Shown here in pieces: positions 33,801 to 43,984 of a stretch of DNA of 64,000 nt; position 1 is the stretch's first letter, and each line of letters opens with the position of its first letter. The stretch comes from Gymnothorax reevesii (taxonomy: Eukaryota > Chordata > Actinopteri > Anguilliformes > Muraenidae). Location of the stretch: positions 14,829,739 to 14,893,738 of the forward strand of contig CM056584.1 of the NCBI GenBank assembly GCA_029721435.1, in the 5' to 3' direction. The notes beneath the pieces were generated by a model. That model saw nothing but the letters and a program-made list of their open reading frames with translations, did not search any database and was not told the DNA's origin. The translations under genes were made by a program, and so were the position numbers.

Positions 33801-34666
33801 AATTCAATAATGTATCCACTGCTGGTGGTGGTGATGATGATGATGATGAAGATGAGGAGGGTGAAAATGAACATTACTTAAGGAGAAATTGGGATATGGG
33901 AGTGAAGACCATGGAGAGGTTTTTTGTTAGGCTACGTAACATGGAAAGTAAAAGCTTGCTGATGACTCAGGAAGTGTTAGTGGAGCGAGAACAGCTTGGA
34001 ATGAGCATCCAGAGTTTACATGATCAAATAACTTCAGCTGAAGACCTACAGAATATGCTCAGGCAAACTCAAGATGCCTTGGAGAAACACAAAGAAGACA
34101 TTGCTGCAATGAAAGACTTCACATTTGAAGTAGATGAACCGTGTAAAATCAAAGTCGCTACAGAGGCTGGATGTCCAGCCACATGCTGCAAAACGTGTGA
34201 GACAAACTGTCATTATCCATGTACTTTAGTCAGTCCTAAAAGGCTGAACTGGTGTGCTGTCATGAAAAGTCAGAAATGTACTGTCTGTGACAAGAAATGC
34301 CCTTACAATGACCACATCAAAGAAGAGAAAATGTACAAGTCAACCACTAGAAAAGTCATGAAGACCTTCAAAAAACTGAAGGAACAATACTTAAAAGTAT
34401 CTGGAGAGAAGGCCACGAAAGAGAATCTGGAGAAGAGTCTGCAGGAAGATATCAAAAATGTTGAGTCGGACAAAATGGAACTTGTACAGCAATCTTACCA
34501 GCACATCCACAGCCTTGATAAGATCGCCCTGCGACCAAACTGCAGGTCTACTGTTCAGCACCTCGACTTCCTGCTTGAGAGACTCAAAGAGGCTGGAACA
34601 GCCGAGCAGGTCCAGACGATCGAGGACATGAAGAGAAAAGCTGTTGAGCTGAACAAGCATAAGTAG
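30814..34666 (+). CDS. P-loop GTPase, AIG1/septin-like G domain, fish-type family
   Basis: Two exons, 30814-30833 and 33085-34666, giving about 533 residues. The first ATG has a good start context (GCCATGG) and the short exon ends in GTAAGT; the AT|G split codon is restored by the acceptor TTTACAG. G1/P-loop GETGTGKS lies at about residues 72-79 and G3 DTPGYTDT at about 139-146. ALITFCDG may be the G4 region in place of NKxD. Then come an acidic run (DDDDDEDEE), a predicted coiled coil, a dense cysteine cluster of about a dozen Cys ([13 protein letters not shown] to CTVCDKKC) that may bind metal, and a C-terminal coiled coil. It should bind GTP. The family is large in fish, with unknown or immune-suspected roles. 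The intron holds a Tc1-like element. Confidence 0.85.
31049..32641 (+). mobile_element. Full-length Tc1/mariner-like transposon in GTPase intron
   Basis: A 1,593-bp element with TA on both sides (31047-31048, 32642-32643). Inverted ends CAACCCCAATTCTGAAATAG (left) and the complement of a near-match (right). Same family as the truncated copy at 1317-2508. Confidence 0.92.
31400..32420 (+). pseudogene. Broken Tc1-like transposase
   Basis: Transposase homology on the plus strand in several frames: DNA-binding part about 31410-31720, core about 31781-32150 with a VWGCIS-like block and QQDNAKP, and a [14 protein letters not shown] segment at about 32230-32280. Multiple frameshifts and stops (for example TGA near 32097) inactivate it. 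Confidence 0.85.
33085..34666 (+). CDS. GTPase gene exon 2
   Basis: Acceptor TTTACAG at 33078-33084; continuous frame to TAG at 34664-34666. It carries all recognisable domains. Only 69 bases separate the stop codon from the LTR at 34736. Confidence 0.9.
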
Positions 34667-34735
34667 ATGGGGGCTTTCTAAGCAGAGAAACAACTTAGAT
34701 TTTATTTCCAAAATACAAACTAGGCTTATGCCATC

Positions 34736-35239
34736 TGTAATGTGAATATAGGCCACTGGATATTTACCTTTTTTTGTTAAGCTCAGACTGGAGCTAGGTT
34801 TGGGCATGTTTCGGGCATGTCTGAATCAAGTCCCAGAGAAAAGAAAAAAAAAGTCTAAAAGGTGGGAGGGGTCTGCAAAAGAGTATATAAAGGGGAGAAT
34901 TGAGACAGTAAAGAGGTAGGAGAAATTGCAAGAAGAAGGATACATGTGACCAGACCTGTCATTCTGTTCAAGGCCAGTGAAGTTTCTTTTGTGGATTTTT
35001 GCCCCATAGAACATTTTCCTCACCCAGGACATCACCAAGCCACCCCACCAAAAAGGGACTGTGAATATTTCTGTTTTTTGTCTTGTTAATCAATGTTAGT
35101 CTGTAGCGTAGTTGTTAGTTAGTTGTTATTGTCTTTGTTTGTTCATTAAATGTGTTTAAGTTTTTAAAACTGTCTGTCATCCCTTGCTGTTGCTGTTGCT
35201 GTTGTGTTGTAAATGTAATAACAAATTGGGGCCATAACA
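34736..35239 (+). repeat. 5' LTR
   Basis: 504 bp, TGTAATGTGA to GCCATAACA. TATATAAA at 34884-34891 is a likely promoter box and ATTAAA at 35145-35150 a possible polyadenylation signal. It matches the solo LTR 5190-5663 (inverted) and the fragment at 29209. The base context before it is again CATC. Confidence 0.9.
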
Positions 35240-35242
35240 AAT

Positions 35243-35260
35243 TGGGGGCTCATCCGGGAT
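35243..35260 (+). other. tRNA-Pro-type primer-binding site
   Basis: TGGGGGCTCATCCGGGAT, three bases after the LTR end. It differs at one base from the classical proline-tRNA primer site of vertebrate retroviruses. Confidence 0.85.
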
Positions 35261-35357
35261 AGACCATTGTGTGAGTAATTCATTGAAAATCTAACATTTC
35301 AAATTGTAAAATTGTTTTTTTTTTATTGAATACATATATATTGACAGATAAACAGCA

Positions 35358-36650
35358 ATGGATGATTTCTTGGCATCACCAACCGTTGAGGTTTTGAAGT
35401 CTTTTAAAAAGACAGAACTGCTAGAAATTTGCAGACATTTAGAGCTGACAGAGGTAAAACCAGCCATGCGAAAAGCAAGACTGGCTAGAGAGATAGTTGA
35501 ATATTACATTGATGAAAATGTGTTTGCACCAGGAGATCTGGAACAGTTTCCAGTGGAAAATCCAAATATAGAAATGGAACTTAAATTAAAAATGCTAGAG
35601 ATTGAAAGGGAGGAAAGAGAAAAACAAAGAGAATTTGAGAGGGAGGAAAAAGAAAAACAAAGAAAATTTGAATTAAAAAAATTTAGCAAGAGAAGAGAAG
35701 AAAGGGAGGAAATTGAAACTAAAAATAAATTTTGTGCCAGCCAGGAGGCAAAATTGGTGCCTCCATTTTCAGAAAAGGATGTTGACAACTATTTCCAGTG
35801 TTTTGAAAAGGTAGCAAAGAGTTGCCAGTGGCCAAAGGAACACTGGCCTCTGATGTTGCAAGCTGTCCACAAGGGTAAAGCTCAACAAGCCTATTCGGCT
35901 TTGTCTGCAGATCATTCCTCTGATTATGAGGTTGTCAAAAAGGTTATTTTGAGAGCTTATGAGTTGGTTCCAGAGGCTTACCAACAAATTCAGGGGTCTG
36001 AAGAAATCTGAAAATCAGACTTATGTGGAATTTGCTAATAAGAAGAAGGTTTGCTTTGAGCGCTGGTGTACTTCTATGGAGGTCAAGGATGATTTCAACT
36101 CGCTAAAAGAGATGGTGTTAGTTGAAGAATTCAAGAACTGTGTTAAGGATGATGTTAAGACCTACCTTAATGAGAAGCAAGCACTGAATTTGCAATCAGC
36201 TGCTAAATTTGCAGATGAACATGTTCTCACACAAGTCCAAATTTCAGTCTAGCAGTAACAATAGATGGTCCCAATTTCAGAAAAAGGGTTATGGTGATAC
36301 CCAAGATTCCTCACCCAAAGACAAAGACAAATCTGGTGATGGTGCTCAGAAATCCAGTAACAGGTCTGATCAAAGTGTGAAAGCTGACAGTGACAAAAGT
36401 GGTCTAGTTTGCAGTTATTGCAAGAAATCTGGTCATGTTACAACTAACTGTTGGTTCCTTAAAGCTAAGAAAGAAAAAGAAAAGGACACCAAACCAAATG
36501 CCTTTGTGAAAGCAAGGTTAGAAACCCCTGTAGTAGATGACCGATCTGCTAAATTGCCTGCTTCTGGTGGGGCTACTGCTGACTTTGTGAGGGAGGAATT
36601 TCTTCCATTTGTGTCAGAGGGATTTGTGGCTCTGAATGAGCATACTACTC
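35358..36650 (+). pseudogene. Gag remnant with CCHC knuckle
   Basis: The gag polyprotein would package element RNA. It starts MDDFLASPTVEVLKSFKK, with a helical N-terminus and a Glu/Lys-rich coiled coil (about codons 75-125), then a capsid-like region. A frameshift near 35985 and another near 36225 break the frame. A nucleocapsid knuckle of the C-x2-C-x4-H-x4-C type (CSYCKKSGHVTTNC) is at about 36411-36452. Not functional as it stands. Confidence 0.8.
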
Positions 36651-37434
36651 CTGTCCCCATATATATCCTACCGGAGCTTCTCAGTCACTTTTGTTGATGG
36701 ACTCCTTGGAGTTACTTGATGAGACCGCTTCAGTGGATTTCATACTTGTACAAGGTATTGAAGGGAGGACTGTATCTGTACCCCTGCGCTCTATATTCTT
36801 GATGTCAGATTTAGTTACAGGACACGTAAAGGTGGGACTAATGTCAAGTCTACCTACAAAGGGTGTTTCTCTGTTGCTAGGCAATGACTTGGCTGGGGGC
36901 AAAGTAGTTCCCCCTGTACATCTTACTTCACAGCCGAGCACTGAAGATGGGGATGAGGACCCATCTCTGTATCCTTCTTGCACAGTGACTCGTGCTATGG
37001 CTAAGAAGGCTAAAGAAGAAGATCATGTGGTGCCGTCCAGCACATTGAATAGTCAGGACTCAGGTGGTTCGCCTCATGACTTTGATTCGCCTACTATGGT
37101 TTCTCCGTTTGAGAACTTATCAGACACTTTTATCAGTTCATTATTCAGCCAGCCAGATGGGTTTGGTGATTCTAATGTGTCTGGAGACTTGTCTCTGTCC
37201 AGAAAGCGGTTGATTGAGGAGCAAACTAATGATCCTGAAATCTGTGCACTAAGGAGGAGAGCCCGACCTGATAAAGAAATAGACGCAGTTCCAGTTGGGT
37301 ATTATCTCAAGGATGGTGTGTTGATGCGGAAGTGGCGCCCTCCTGATATCCCTGTCAATGCAGATTGGGCAGTGGTCAGGCAAATTGTTGTTCCGAAGGT
37401 CTACAGGAATGAGATCTTAACAATGGCTCTTTAG
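36651..37434 (+). pseudogene. Retropepsin-like protease remnant and linker
   Basis: The TGASQS part of an aspartyl protease active site is at 36670-36687, but the preceding catalytic Asp codon falls on a frameshift at 36660-36670 and is missing. A LLLGNDLAGG flap-end motif follows near 36876-36905. The frame then runs through a linker to VVRQIVVPKVYRNEILTMA, typical of sequence just before integrase, and stops at 37434 by a further one-base shift. Confidence 0.75.
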
Positions 37435-37890
37435 GAGGTCATCTTGGTGTTAACAAGACTGTTGATAAGATCATGAAACACTTCTTTTGGCCTGGGCTTC
37501 GGAAAGACGTTTCCAACTTTTGCAAAACCTGTCACACTTGTCAGGTAGTTGGAAAACACCAGTTAGACCCACCTGTAGCTCCATTGCAGCCTATCCCAGC
37601 ATTTGGGGAGCCATTCTCTGAGAGCATTGTTGATTGTGTTGGTCCATTACCCAAGACTAGATCTGGAAATCAGTACTTGTTGACAATCATGTGTGCATCT
37701 ACCAGATTCCCCGAAGCCATACCTCTACGTAACATCAAGGCAACTGCAATCTCGAAGGCTTTGATAAAGTTCTTCACGTTGTTTGGCCTTCCCAGGGAAA
37801 TTCAGTCAGACCAAGGTAGCAATTTCACTTCAGGATTGTTTCAGCAGGTTGTGTATGAACTAGGTGCAAAGCAGATTCTTTCTAGTGCCA
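37435..37890 (+). pseudogene. Integrase remnant, 3'-truncated
   Basis: The H2C2 zinc-binding domain (GGHLGVNKT ... HFFWPGL ... CKTCHTC) is complete. The core shows the first Asp in SIVDCVGPLP and the second in SDQGSNF. The third acidic residue lies beyond the truncation at about 37890, where the neighbouring inverted element begins. Confidence 0.85.
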
Positions 37891-37917
37891 TAACAAATCG
37901 GAGGCGACGGCTTGGGG

Positions 37918-38997
37918 TATATCCCTGAATGCCCCCAATCCTCGAATTCCCTAATCCTTGAATAAACCTTGAATAGACTTTCATTTGAACTTAATTTCAG
38001 GTCAATTGGACAAATGATTCTGAAGATATGGTCAAAATGGTAATTTTCCATCACAAAACGCCACCTGGTGGAAAAATATTGTACCATACAGCTATGATGT
38101 CATCATGTGACACGTTGTGAGGGCATGACCTTGCAGTTGCACATAGTTTCATGTCAATTGGACAAATGGTTCCAAAGATATGGCAAAAATTGAGCTTGTC
38201 GTAAATTCTGATAGGCACGGAGTCAAGCTTGCTAGCTATAGGAGCCGCTTGTCGAGCTTGAATCACCTGAGTGCTCTTGGATGTCACCTGATTTGCAGTC
38301 ACATGATTGCTTGATTCATATGCTAGTTTACTTAAGCTTGCATTCTGAGCAGAGGCTCTGCAGCATGTACGCTTAACACCCCTCCTCCTTCCCAGCTCCT
38401 CCTGTCATTTGTAGCATTCTGTAATCCTGTTCTTTCATGTCTACCTGTCACACATAACAATGTCTCTTCTGTCTGAGGTCATTGTGCTGTTGGCTCTGTT
38501 CTATGGACAGGGGGGTTAACAGCAGCTCCTTGCCTTCGGTTCCACGCTGGACGGGCAGGGATCTCTCGAACAGAGCCATACCGCCAAACTCAATGTATGC
38601 TTCTATGTTTTAATAAATATTCTCTTTGACAAAGTGTCCTATCAGAAATGGTGAATTTTATGTGACAAAGCTCCACCTTGTGTCAAAATTTTGAACCAAA
38701 CAGGTATAATGTCAGCGTGGGACACATTCTCAGGTCATGACCTTTAATTTGCACTTGATTTGAGGTCAATCAGACAAATATTTCCAGAGATATGATATGA
38801 TTTTTCAGTTTTCTACACATTGTAAATTGTCCAAAATTGAATCAGTTCTTCCTCTTTATGATATTTACTTATATGCAAAACAAGAAATTTCTCATTGAAA
38901 TATTACTGAAGTTATCGCGTATACAGAGAACATGTAAGGCGGCGGCCGGACCAAAAACATAATATCCCCGGAACGCCATTCGACGTTCAGGGATATA
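37918..38997. mobile_element. Second copy of the 13-bp-TIR element, inverted
   Basis: Reverse-orientation copy of 4291-5843, with ends TATATCCCTGAAT (37918) and GTTCAGGGATATA (38985-38997). It lacks the LTR present in copy 1 but carries its own insertion (38209-38644). It has fewer GGCCACCAGG monomers. A CCACCAGGTGGCG word lies on the minus strand at about 38060-38072. Confidence 0.8.
38209..38644 (+). mobile_element. LTR-like insertion
   Basis: Interrupts the element relative to copy 1 (between the equivalents of 5105 and 5115). It begins TGATAGG and ends CCTATCA, an inverted pair with LTR-type TG/CA termini, and has AATAAA at 38612-38617. No exact target duplication; 17-18 extra bases precede it. 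Length 436 bp. Confidence 0.5.
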
Positions 38998-40830
38998 AAT
39001 AATAATAATTAAGAACTACATCTAAATATAGAACCAAGAAACACAAGGGTTTCACGCCAAAATATGCAGTGTGCAATTTTGGTCATAATTGAATTATTCA
39101 CGCAGGGAGAAAATGATTGCGTATATTTTTTTTCCTCTGTTTATCATCGCAATATACAAAGTACTTCTTTCACAGTCAGCTGAAACAGTATGGGCTCAGG
39201 GCTTTGACTCTTAACTGTTTGTGCAAAAACAGGCTTTGTGCAAGCTTGTTATGCTAAGTCACACTTGGCTCCTTCCCTGCATGAAGCCAAATAGTGAGAT
39301 CATTGGGATTAATCATCACTTAGCCCCATTTGTTTTCAAATCACTAATGCCAATACTTAACCCCTTTGCGCAGAATACAAAATTTTGCCAATTTTTCCTG
39401 TTGTTCATGAGCCTATTTAAGCTGTATAACTCAGAATTTGTGTCACAGACATTTTTGAAAATTATTCCAGTGAAGCTAGACATTTGGAAATTCAAATACA
39501 GAATTGTTTAGGAAATAAATTTTGTAATTTACGGACGCCGGCGTCTATAGCTGCACAAAGTCTTTTGCTCTGCGTTGACTAATTTTTGTTTGCATTAACT
39601 TTGGCCCAGGTGTAATGTATTATGTGCCATGCTGCTTGTGTGTGTGGTCTGTGTATATTGGCTTATGTTTTGTCTAGCAAAATTGCTGGACTGTAATGTT
39701 TTGCCCATCTAAACTGTACTATTCAGTTTTTGTTCTCATACTGTAGAAAGCTCCTCTTTATGTATTTGTCAGTACTTTAATGATAGAGAAAAATGTCATT
39801 ACTCATCAGAGTCTTATTGATAGGAAAACACTCTCAAGGCTTAATATTGGTCTTCAGAATTGGGGTTGTGTCTCTGTTAATCATCAGTGCCAGTCTGTTC
39901 CTCCCGGCCAATTCTTCAGGAACACCTTCCAAACCTTCATCGGTCTCCAGGATTAGGACTGGTTCCTGCTAAACTGCTTGGTCTTGTTGTCAAGCAGTCC
40001 TGCTGTGGTGCGGGGAATGCACCACCTGGGACAATCACTGGCTGGATGCGGACACCCCCCTTCTTTGTCCAGTTAACACCTGCCAAGCTGGACTTCCCCT
40101 CTTACTGTTCTGGGCTTTGGCCTCACCATTCCTACTACTGTATTCCTATCATTATATACCCATCTTTGGATTGTACTCTGTGTCTGCATCTGGTTCCTTG
40201 CCTGGATCAAAACAACCTCTGATATGAGTTCTTTCAAGGTCTTTCATTTTCATTTAATAACTTGATATCTTATACTTTTTTAATGGCAAAAGTGTTAGCA
40301 TGCTAGCTAGCTAATTATTCATCCCATTGGCTTGAGTAGACCACCCAATTGAAGCTGACGCTTATCTTTAATTTTCCAAATTATACAACAGTAACATGTA
40401 TGGGATAAATAGGATCTCAAATTTGTGAGCCTGAGATAACAAATTTATAAAACTTGAGCGGTAATTTTAATTTATTCCTCACCAAAGGCTCAGAATAAAC
40501 TAAAACCACTTCTCTTGTTTCATAAATTTGATATCTTGGGCTCACTCATTAGAGTTCCTCTACATCAGCAATTTTCTTGTGGTTTTGAATTTACCATGGC
40601 ATGGGTTCATTAAATTCAAATGATTGCTGTCTCCAAGTAATTTTCATTCCATGTATTTGTCAAGTTGAAGTTGGGAGGAAAAGGTGCAATACCCATCACT
40701 GTGACAAGATGATGTTTATCTCCAGAAGCAAGCAGATAAGATGGCTTTTTATGTGGTACTGGATCTTTTATGTTGGCCATACATTCACTGAACAGTATCT
40801 TTACATACCCACGCTAACAACCTGAGTGTA
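38998..40830. other. No gene seen
   Basis: Intergenic and AT-rich. The open frame at 39887-40222 is Pro/Cys-rich without domain features and is probably repeat-derived. Confidence 0.4.
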
Positions 40831-40832
40831 AG

Positions 40833-41390
40833 GTCCTGGCAAGTAAGCCACTACTAGGCCCGTAAGGGCCCGGCTAGGGCTGCACCAAGCGGCTTGCCTT
40901 GTGGGGCCTGTGAGAATTTGCTCATTAGCAAAATGATGGCCCGAGAGTGATGGCCATGCACAGGCAACCCAAACTCAACCTCAGGTAAATGTGGGCTGCC
41001 TACTGTTGATGACCTACAAGCCACCACGGTTCTCGTAAGGGCCCAGTTAGGACTACCAAAGGCCCAATTAGGGCTGCTGGCACATGACCATGAAAAAAAT
41101 GCTCATTAGCAAAACATTGGTCTCTGAGTGATGGCCCCGCTTAGACACCCCTAACTCGACCAGTGTGTGCTGCCTATTGTTGACCTTCACCAAGCTGCCA
41201 TTGGTCCTCCAAGGGTCCAGTTAGTGTTATCAAAGGCCCGCTAGGAGCTGCCTGCACCGTCCCATGAGAATTTGCTCATTGGCAAAACGTTGGCTCTTAA
41301 GTGATTGCCCCACAGAGGCAGGCCTAAATCAACCCTAAGTAAGTATGGGCTGGACATTGTTGATCTGCAATGAACCCTAAAGGTGTGTGT
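40833..41390. repeat. Three-copy tandem repeat of about 178 bp
   Basis: Related units anchored by TTTGCTCATTAGCAAAA (near 40917, 41099, 41271), each followed by a GAGTGATGGCC-type word and ending in a GGGCTGCCTATTGTTGA-type word. Diverged by roughly a fifth by eye. Not coding. Confidence 0.75.
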
Positions 41391-41941
41391 GCTACTCTTA
41401 CTGGACCCACAGTGAGACAGTGTTCGCAATGCCGCTCCTCCTAGCAGCCTGCCCCAACAGACCTCACTTCCTTGGTGGTCAGATGTATACATTGACGAGA
41501 GGTCTTGGTGAATATAATATTTTTGGAACATAGAATGATAAAATAGTTAAAAGTAAATTACTTTGAATTATATGTTGCATCATCTCAATTGTATTAGACT
41601 TGAACTCAGGACATTTAAGTAAAAATTTGGCAAAAATGAATACAGAAGTATTAGTTTTATGGAAAGTGTTAATTTGTTTTGCTCTCCCCCTTGCACATCC
41701 CTGCAAAGTTTTGATTTTCAATGTAGTGATTTTGTGGCTTGGGTTAGCAGGCTTTCCTCCCAGCCACTGGAAATTACAAACCAAATATGAGTCTACACAA
41801 CCAGTTATGCTGCAGTTTTACAATACTATTCAATATTAATTATGTTAGGTGATGGTGAGGAAAAAAATTACATTGATCAATAGTTTTTTTTATTCCCTTT
41901 AACCACATTTAGATTTAATCGTTTAACTTCTATATCAGACT

Positions 41942-42052
41942 AGAAAAGAAAAACGTCATGTTTTCATACTTGGACATGTTTCTGAAGCAGACGGGGGTTC
42001 TTGTCGAAACACGTCAAGGTATGAAAATATAACTGCGTTTTTCTTTTCTTGC
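41942..42052. repeat. Imperfect hairpin repeat
   Basis: AAAGAAAAACG...TTTTCATACTTG on the left pairs with CAAGGTATGAAAA...CGTTTTTCTTTT on the right, with stem parts totalling about 30 bp around a 45-base loop. A fragment of a larger repeat is possible. Confidence 0.5.
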
Positions 42053-42348
42053 CTGATATCAAAGAAGTGAAACCTTTACTCTAAAATTTGAGACATAATG
42101 AATCTCATTCATCTAACATTTAGATTTTATCAGGATCAGGTAAAATCAGAGCATGCGTATGGACAAAAAGCAGCAGGGATTTTCGATCAGTGATTGCCTT
42201 TTTGGATGTTAAAAAGGTAACCTGGCAATGGTACCAGATGAATGCAAAATAGGAGGCATAGAACATTCCCCATAATTAATCAGACTTGACCTGTTTTAAA
42301 TCATTTATTTAAATTAACTTTTCGTGAATGCCAAAAACTCTCATGAGT

Positions 42349-43391
42349 ACCCTTACAAAAAAAGAAGTAACTTTAACTTCATTTTTAAAGTAAACTAAGT
42401 ACATTTCAAGTATACTGGCAGTATACTTGTTAGTGTACGACTTCAATACATCATGGGACTAATTTGGACTGCTTTATAAAAATACATTTTAAGTATAGGT
42501 GTAAGAGTAGCAAACTTTGAATATACTGTTAGTTTACATAATGCTAAATTTTTACTTCATTAAAGTATACTTTGAAGTATACTGCAAGTAAACTTGGATA
42601 TATGGAGTACTTTATGTACATTTTAAATATGCTTAATTATACATTCTTTCCAGTAATTATGACCACATCATGTCCATTATTCTTTTCTAGACACACATAG
42701 GAATTTATTTACAATGTTCATGTAAATACTCAGATAAAGGAAAACCATTCCAAGCAGGAATTGATCCTAATATTTTCTGGCTAAAGGGCTGCAGCTGTAC
42801 CCACTACACCACAGTGCATTCTATAAAGACTTGCTTGATTATTTAGCACCAGCTCACTTTTAGTTTATGAAAGTATACTTTATGCTTCAGAATAAAAAAG
42901 AAAATAGCATACTATTTTCAGGTAGTATGGTGCAGTGGGTAAAACAGCTGCTACCTAATCAGAAGATTCAAGTATCAAATTGAGCCTTTAGCATTCCAAT
43001 GGGGAATTATCCATTCATGTGAGCATCTAAAATAGCAATACAGTAATCAGAAATACTGTATTATTCAATTCTAATGTGTATTTTGAGGAAAATAACCAAC
43101 AAGTGATCCTCATATAATACTGGTCTAAAAGTGTCATTAATTATAATCTTTTAATGATGTATATCTCTGAATTTACTTTCAGTATACTTCAAAGTATACT
43201 TTCATGAGCTAAAATTTTTGAATTAAACTAGTGGTACGCTCAGTTGTCACTCTTACACTTAAAGTATACTTATAAACTTAAAGTGGGTCAAATTAGTCCC
43301 TAGAAGTATTGAAGTATACTTACAAGTTTACAACCAGTATACTTGAAGTTTACTTTCAAAATGAACTTGAAGTACACTTTTTTGTAAGGGT
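42349..43391. mobile_element. 1,043-bp near-whole palindrome element
   Basis: Ends ACCCTTACAAAAAA (42349) and its complement (to 43391). Read inward, the two halves match for most of their length (GGGACTAATTTG, AGTATACTT words and others in the same order). A tRNA A-box-like word sits at 42798-42811 on the minus strand and at 42929-42942 on the plus strand, exactly symmetric about the centre 42870, the same centre as the outer ends. Superfamily not assigned; no clear target duplication. Confidence 0.8.
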
Positions 43392-43600
43392 GTCGTCTGT
43401 AGCCATTTTTTGTTAAGACGAGAACAAATAAGTATTCGAGTCTTAACTTGTTTTTTTATCATTATCCTTCATTCGCAAGTGTTCCCATTATTAGATTTAA
43501 TTGATTTAATCACTCAGTTGTGACTTGAGATGATATGCACTCTTCTGGATAGGATTAGAAAGCTAAGATGTATTAAGAGTTATTTCTTTAAAAAGAGCTT
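43392..43600. other. Spacer before EXOC7
   Basis: AT-rich, no features recognised. Confidence 0.4.
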
Positions 43601-43699
43601 GATAAACTGTAGATAGCACCATCACTTCTAGAGAAAATTCTTACTACATTTTTTGAAATGGGAGCGATTCTGGCTGTGTCTGTGATCAACATCTGCTTT

Positions 43700-43924
43700 G
43701 AAGAGAAACAGGCTGTGTCACAACAAACATGGCTGATGGAAACTACCGACGACATTTTGCTCACAAACCGGAAACGGAAACGAATACAGTAAATAAGGAT
43801 GTTCATTCGTCTATTAATGCGGTTGAAAGTTAGCCAGTAGCACCGCAATAAACGTAAACGACAAAACACTGGCTAAGTGCTGTAGATCATCACGCAAGTT
43901 AAAGGGTAAAACTCCGTTGTCAGG
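43700..43924 (+). promoter_or_regulatory. EXOC7 5' region
   Basis: The 225 bases before the EXOC7 start codon are richer in CG dinucleotides than the surrounding AT-rich DNA. They contain an ETS-type ACCGGAA at 43767-43773 followed by a second CGGAA, with no TATA box. A TATA-less housekeeping promoter and 5' UTR are expected here. The transcription start cannot be fixed. Confidence 0.35.
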
Positions 43925-43984
43925 ATGATCCCGACCGAGGATGCGTCAGCGCGGAAAAGAGAGATTGAGGAAAAACTGAAGCAG
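43925..43984 (+). CDS. exoc7: EXOC7 exon 1
   Basis: 20 codons, [20 protein letters not shown]; donor CAG|GTGAGA; ends in phase 0. Confidence 0.95.

Larger units (their letters stand above)
34736..37890 (+). mobile_element. Truncated Ty3-type LTR retroelement (Gmr1-like order)
   Basis: 5' LTR, primer-binding site, gag, protease and integrase in that order, then an abrupt end at about 37890 inside the integrase core. No 3' LTR, reverse transcriptase or RNase H is present. Protease is followed directly by the integrase zinc-binding region with a normal-looking linker. That suits the Gmr1 group of fish elements, in which integrase precedes reverse transcriptase. Internal deletion is the alternative. 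All reading frames are broken. Confidence 0.85.

Noticed and set aside
39887..40222. Open frame of 111 codons
   Set aside because: Pro/Cys-rich, no domain, no splice partners. Probably chance or a repeat fragment.
41600..41839. Open frame with hydrophobic stretch
   Set aside because: No family resemblance and an AT-rich context; overlapping frames on the other strand are equally long.
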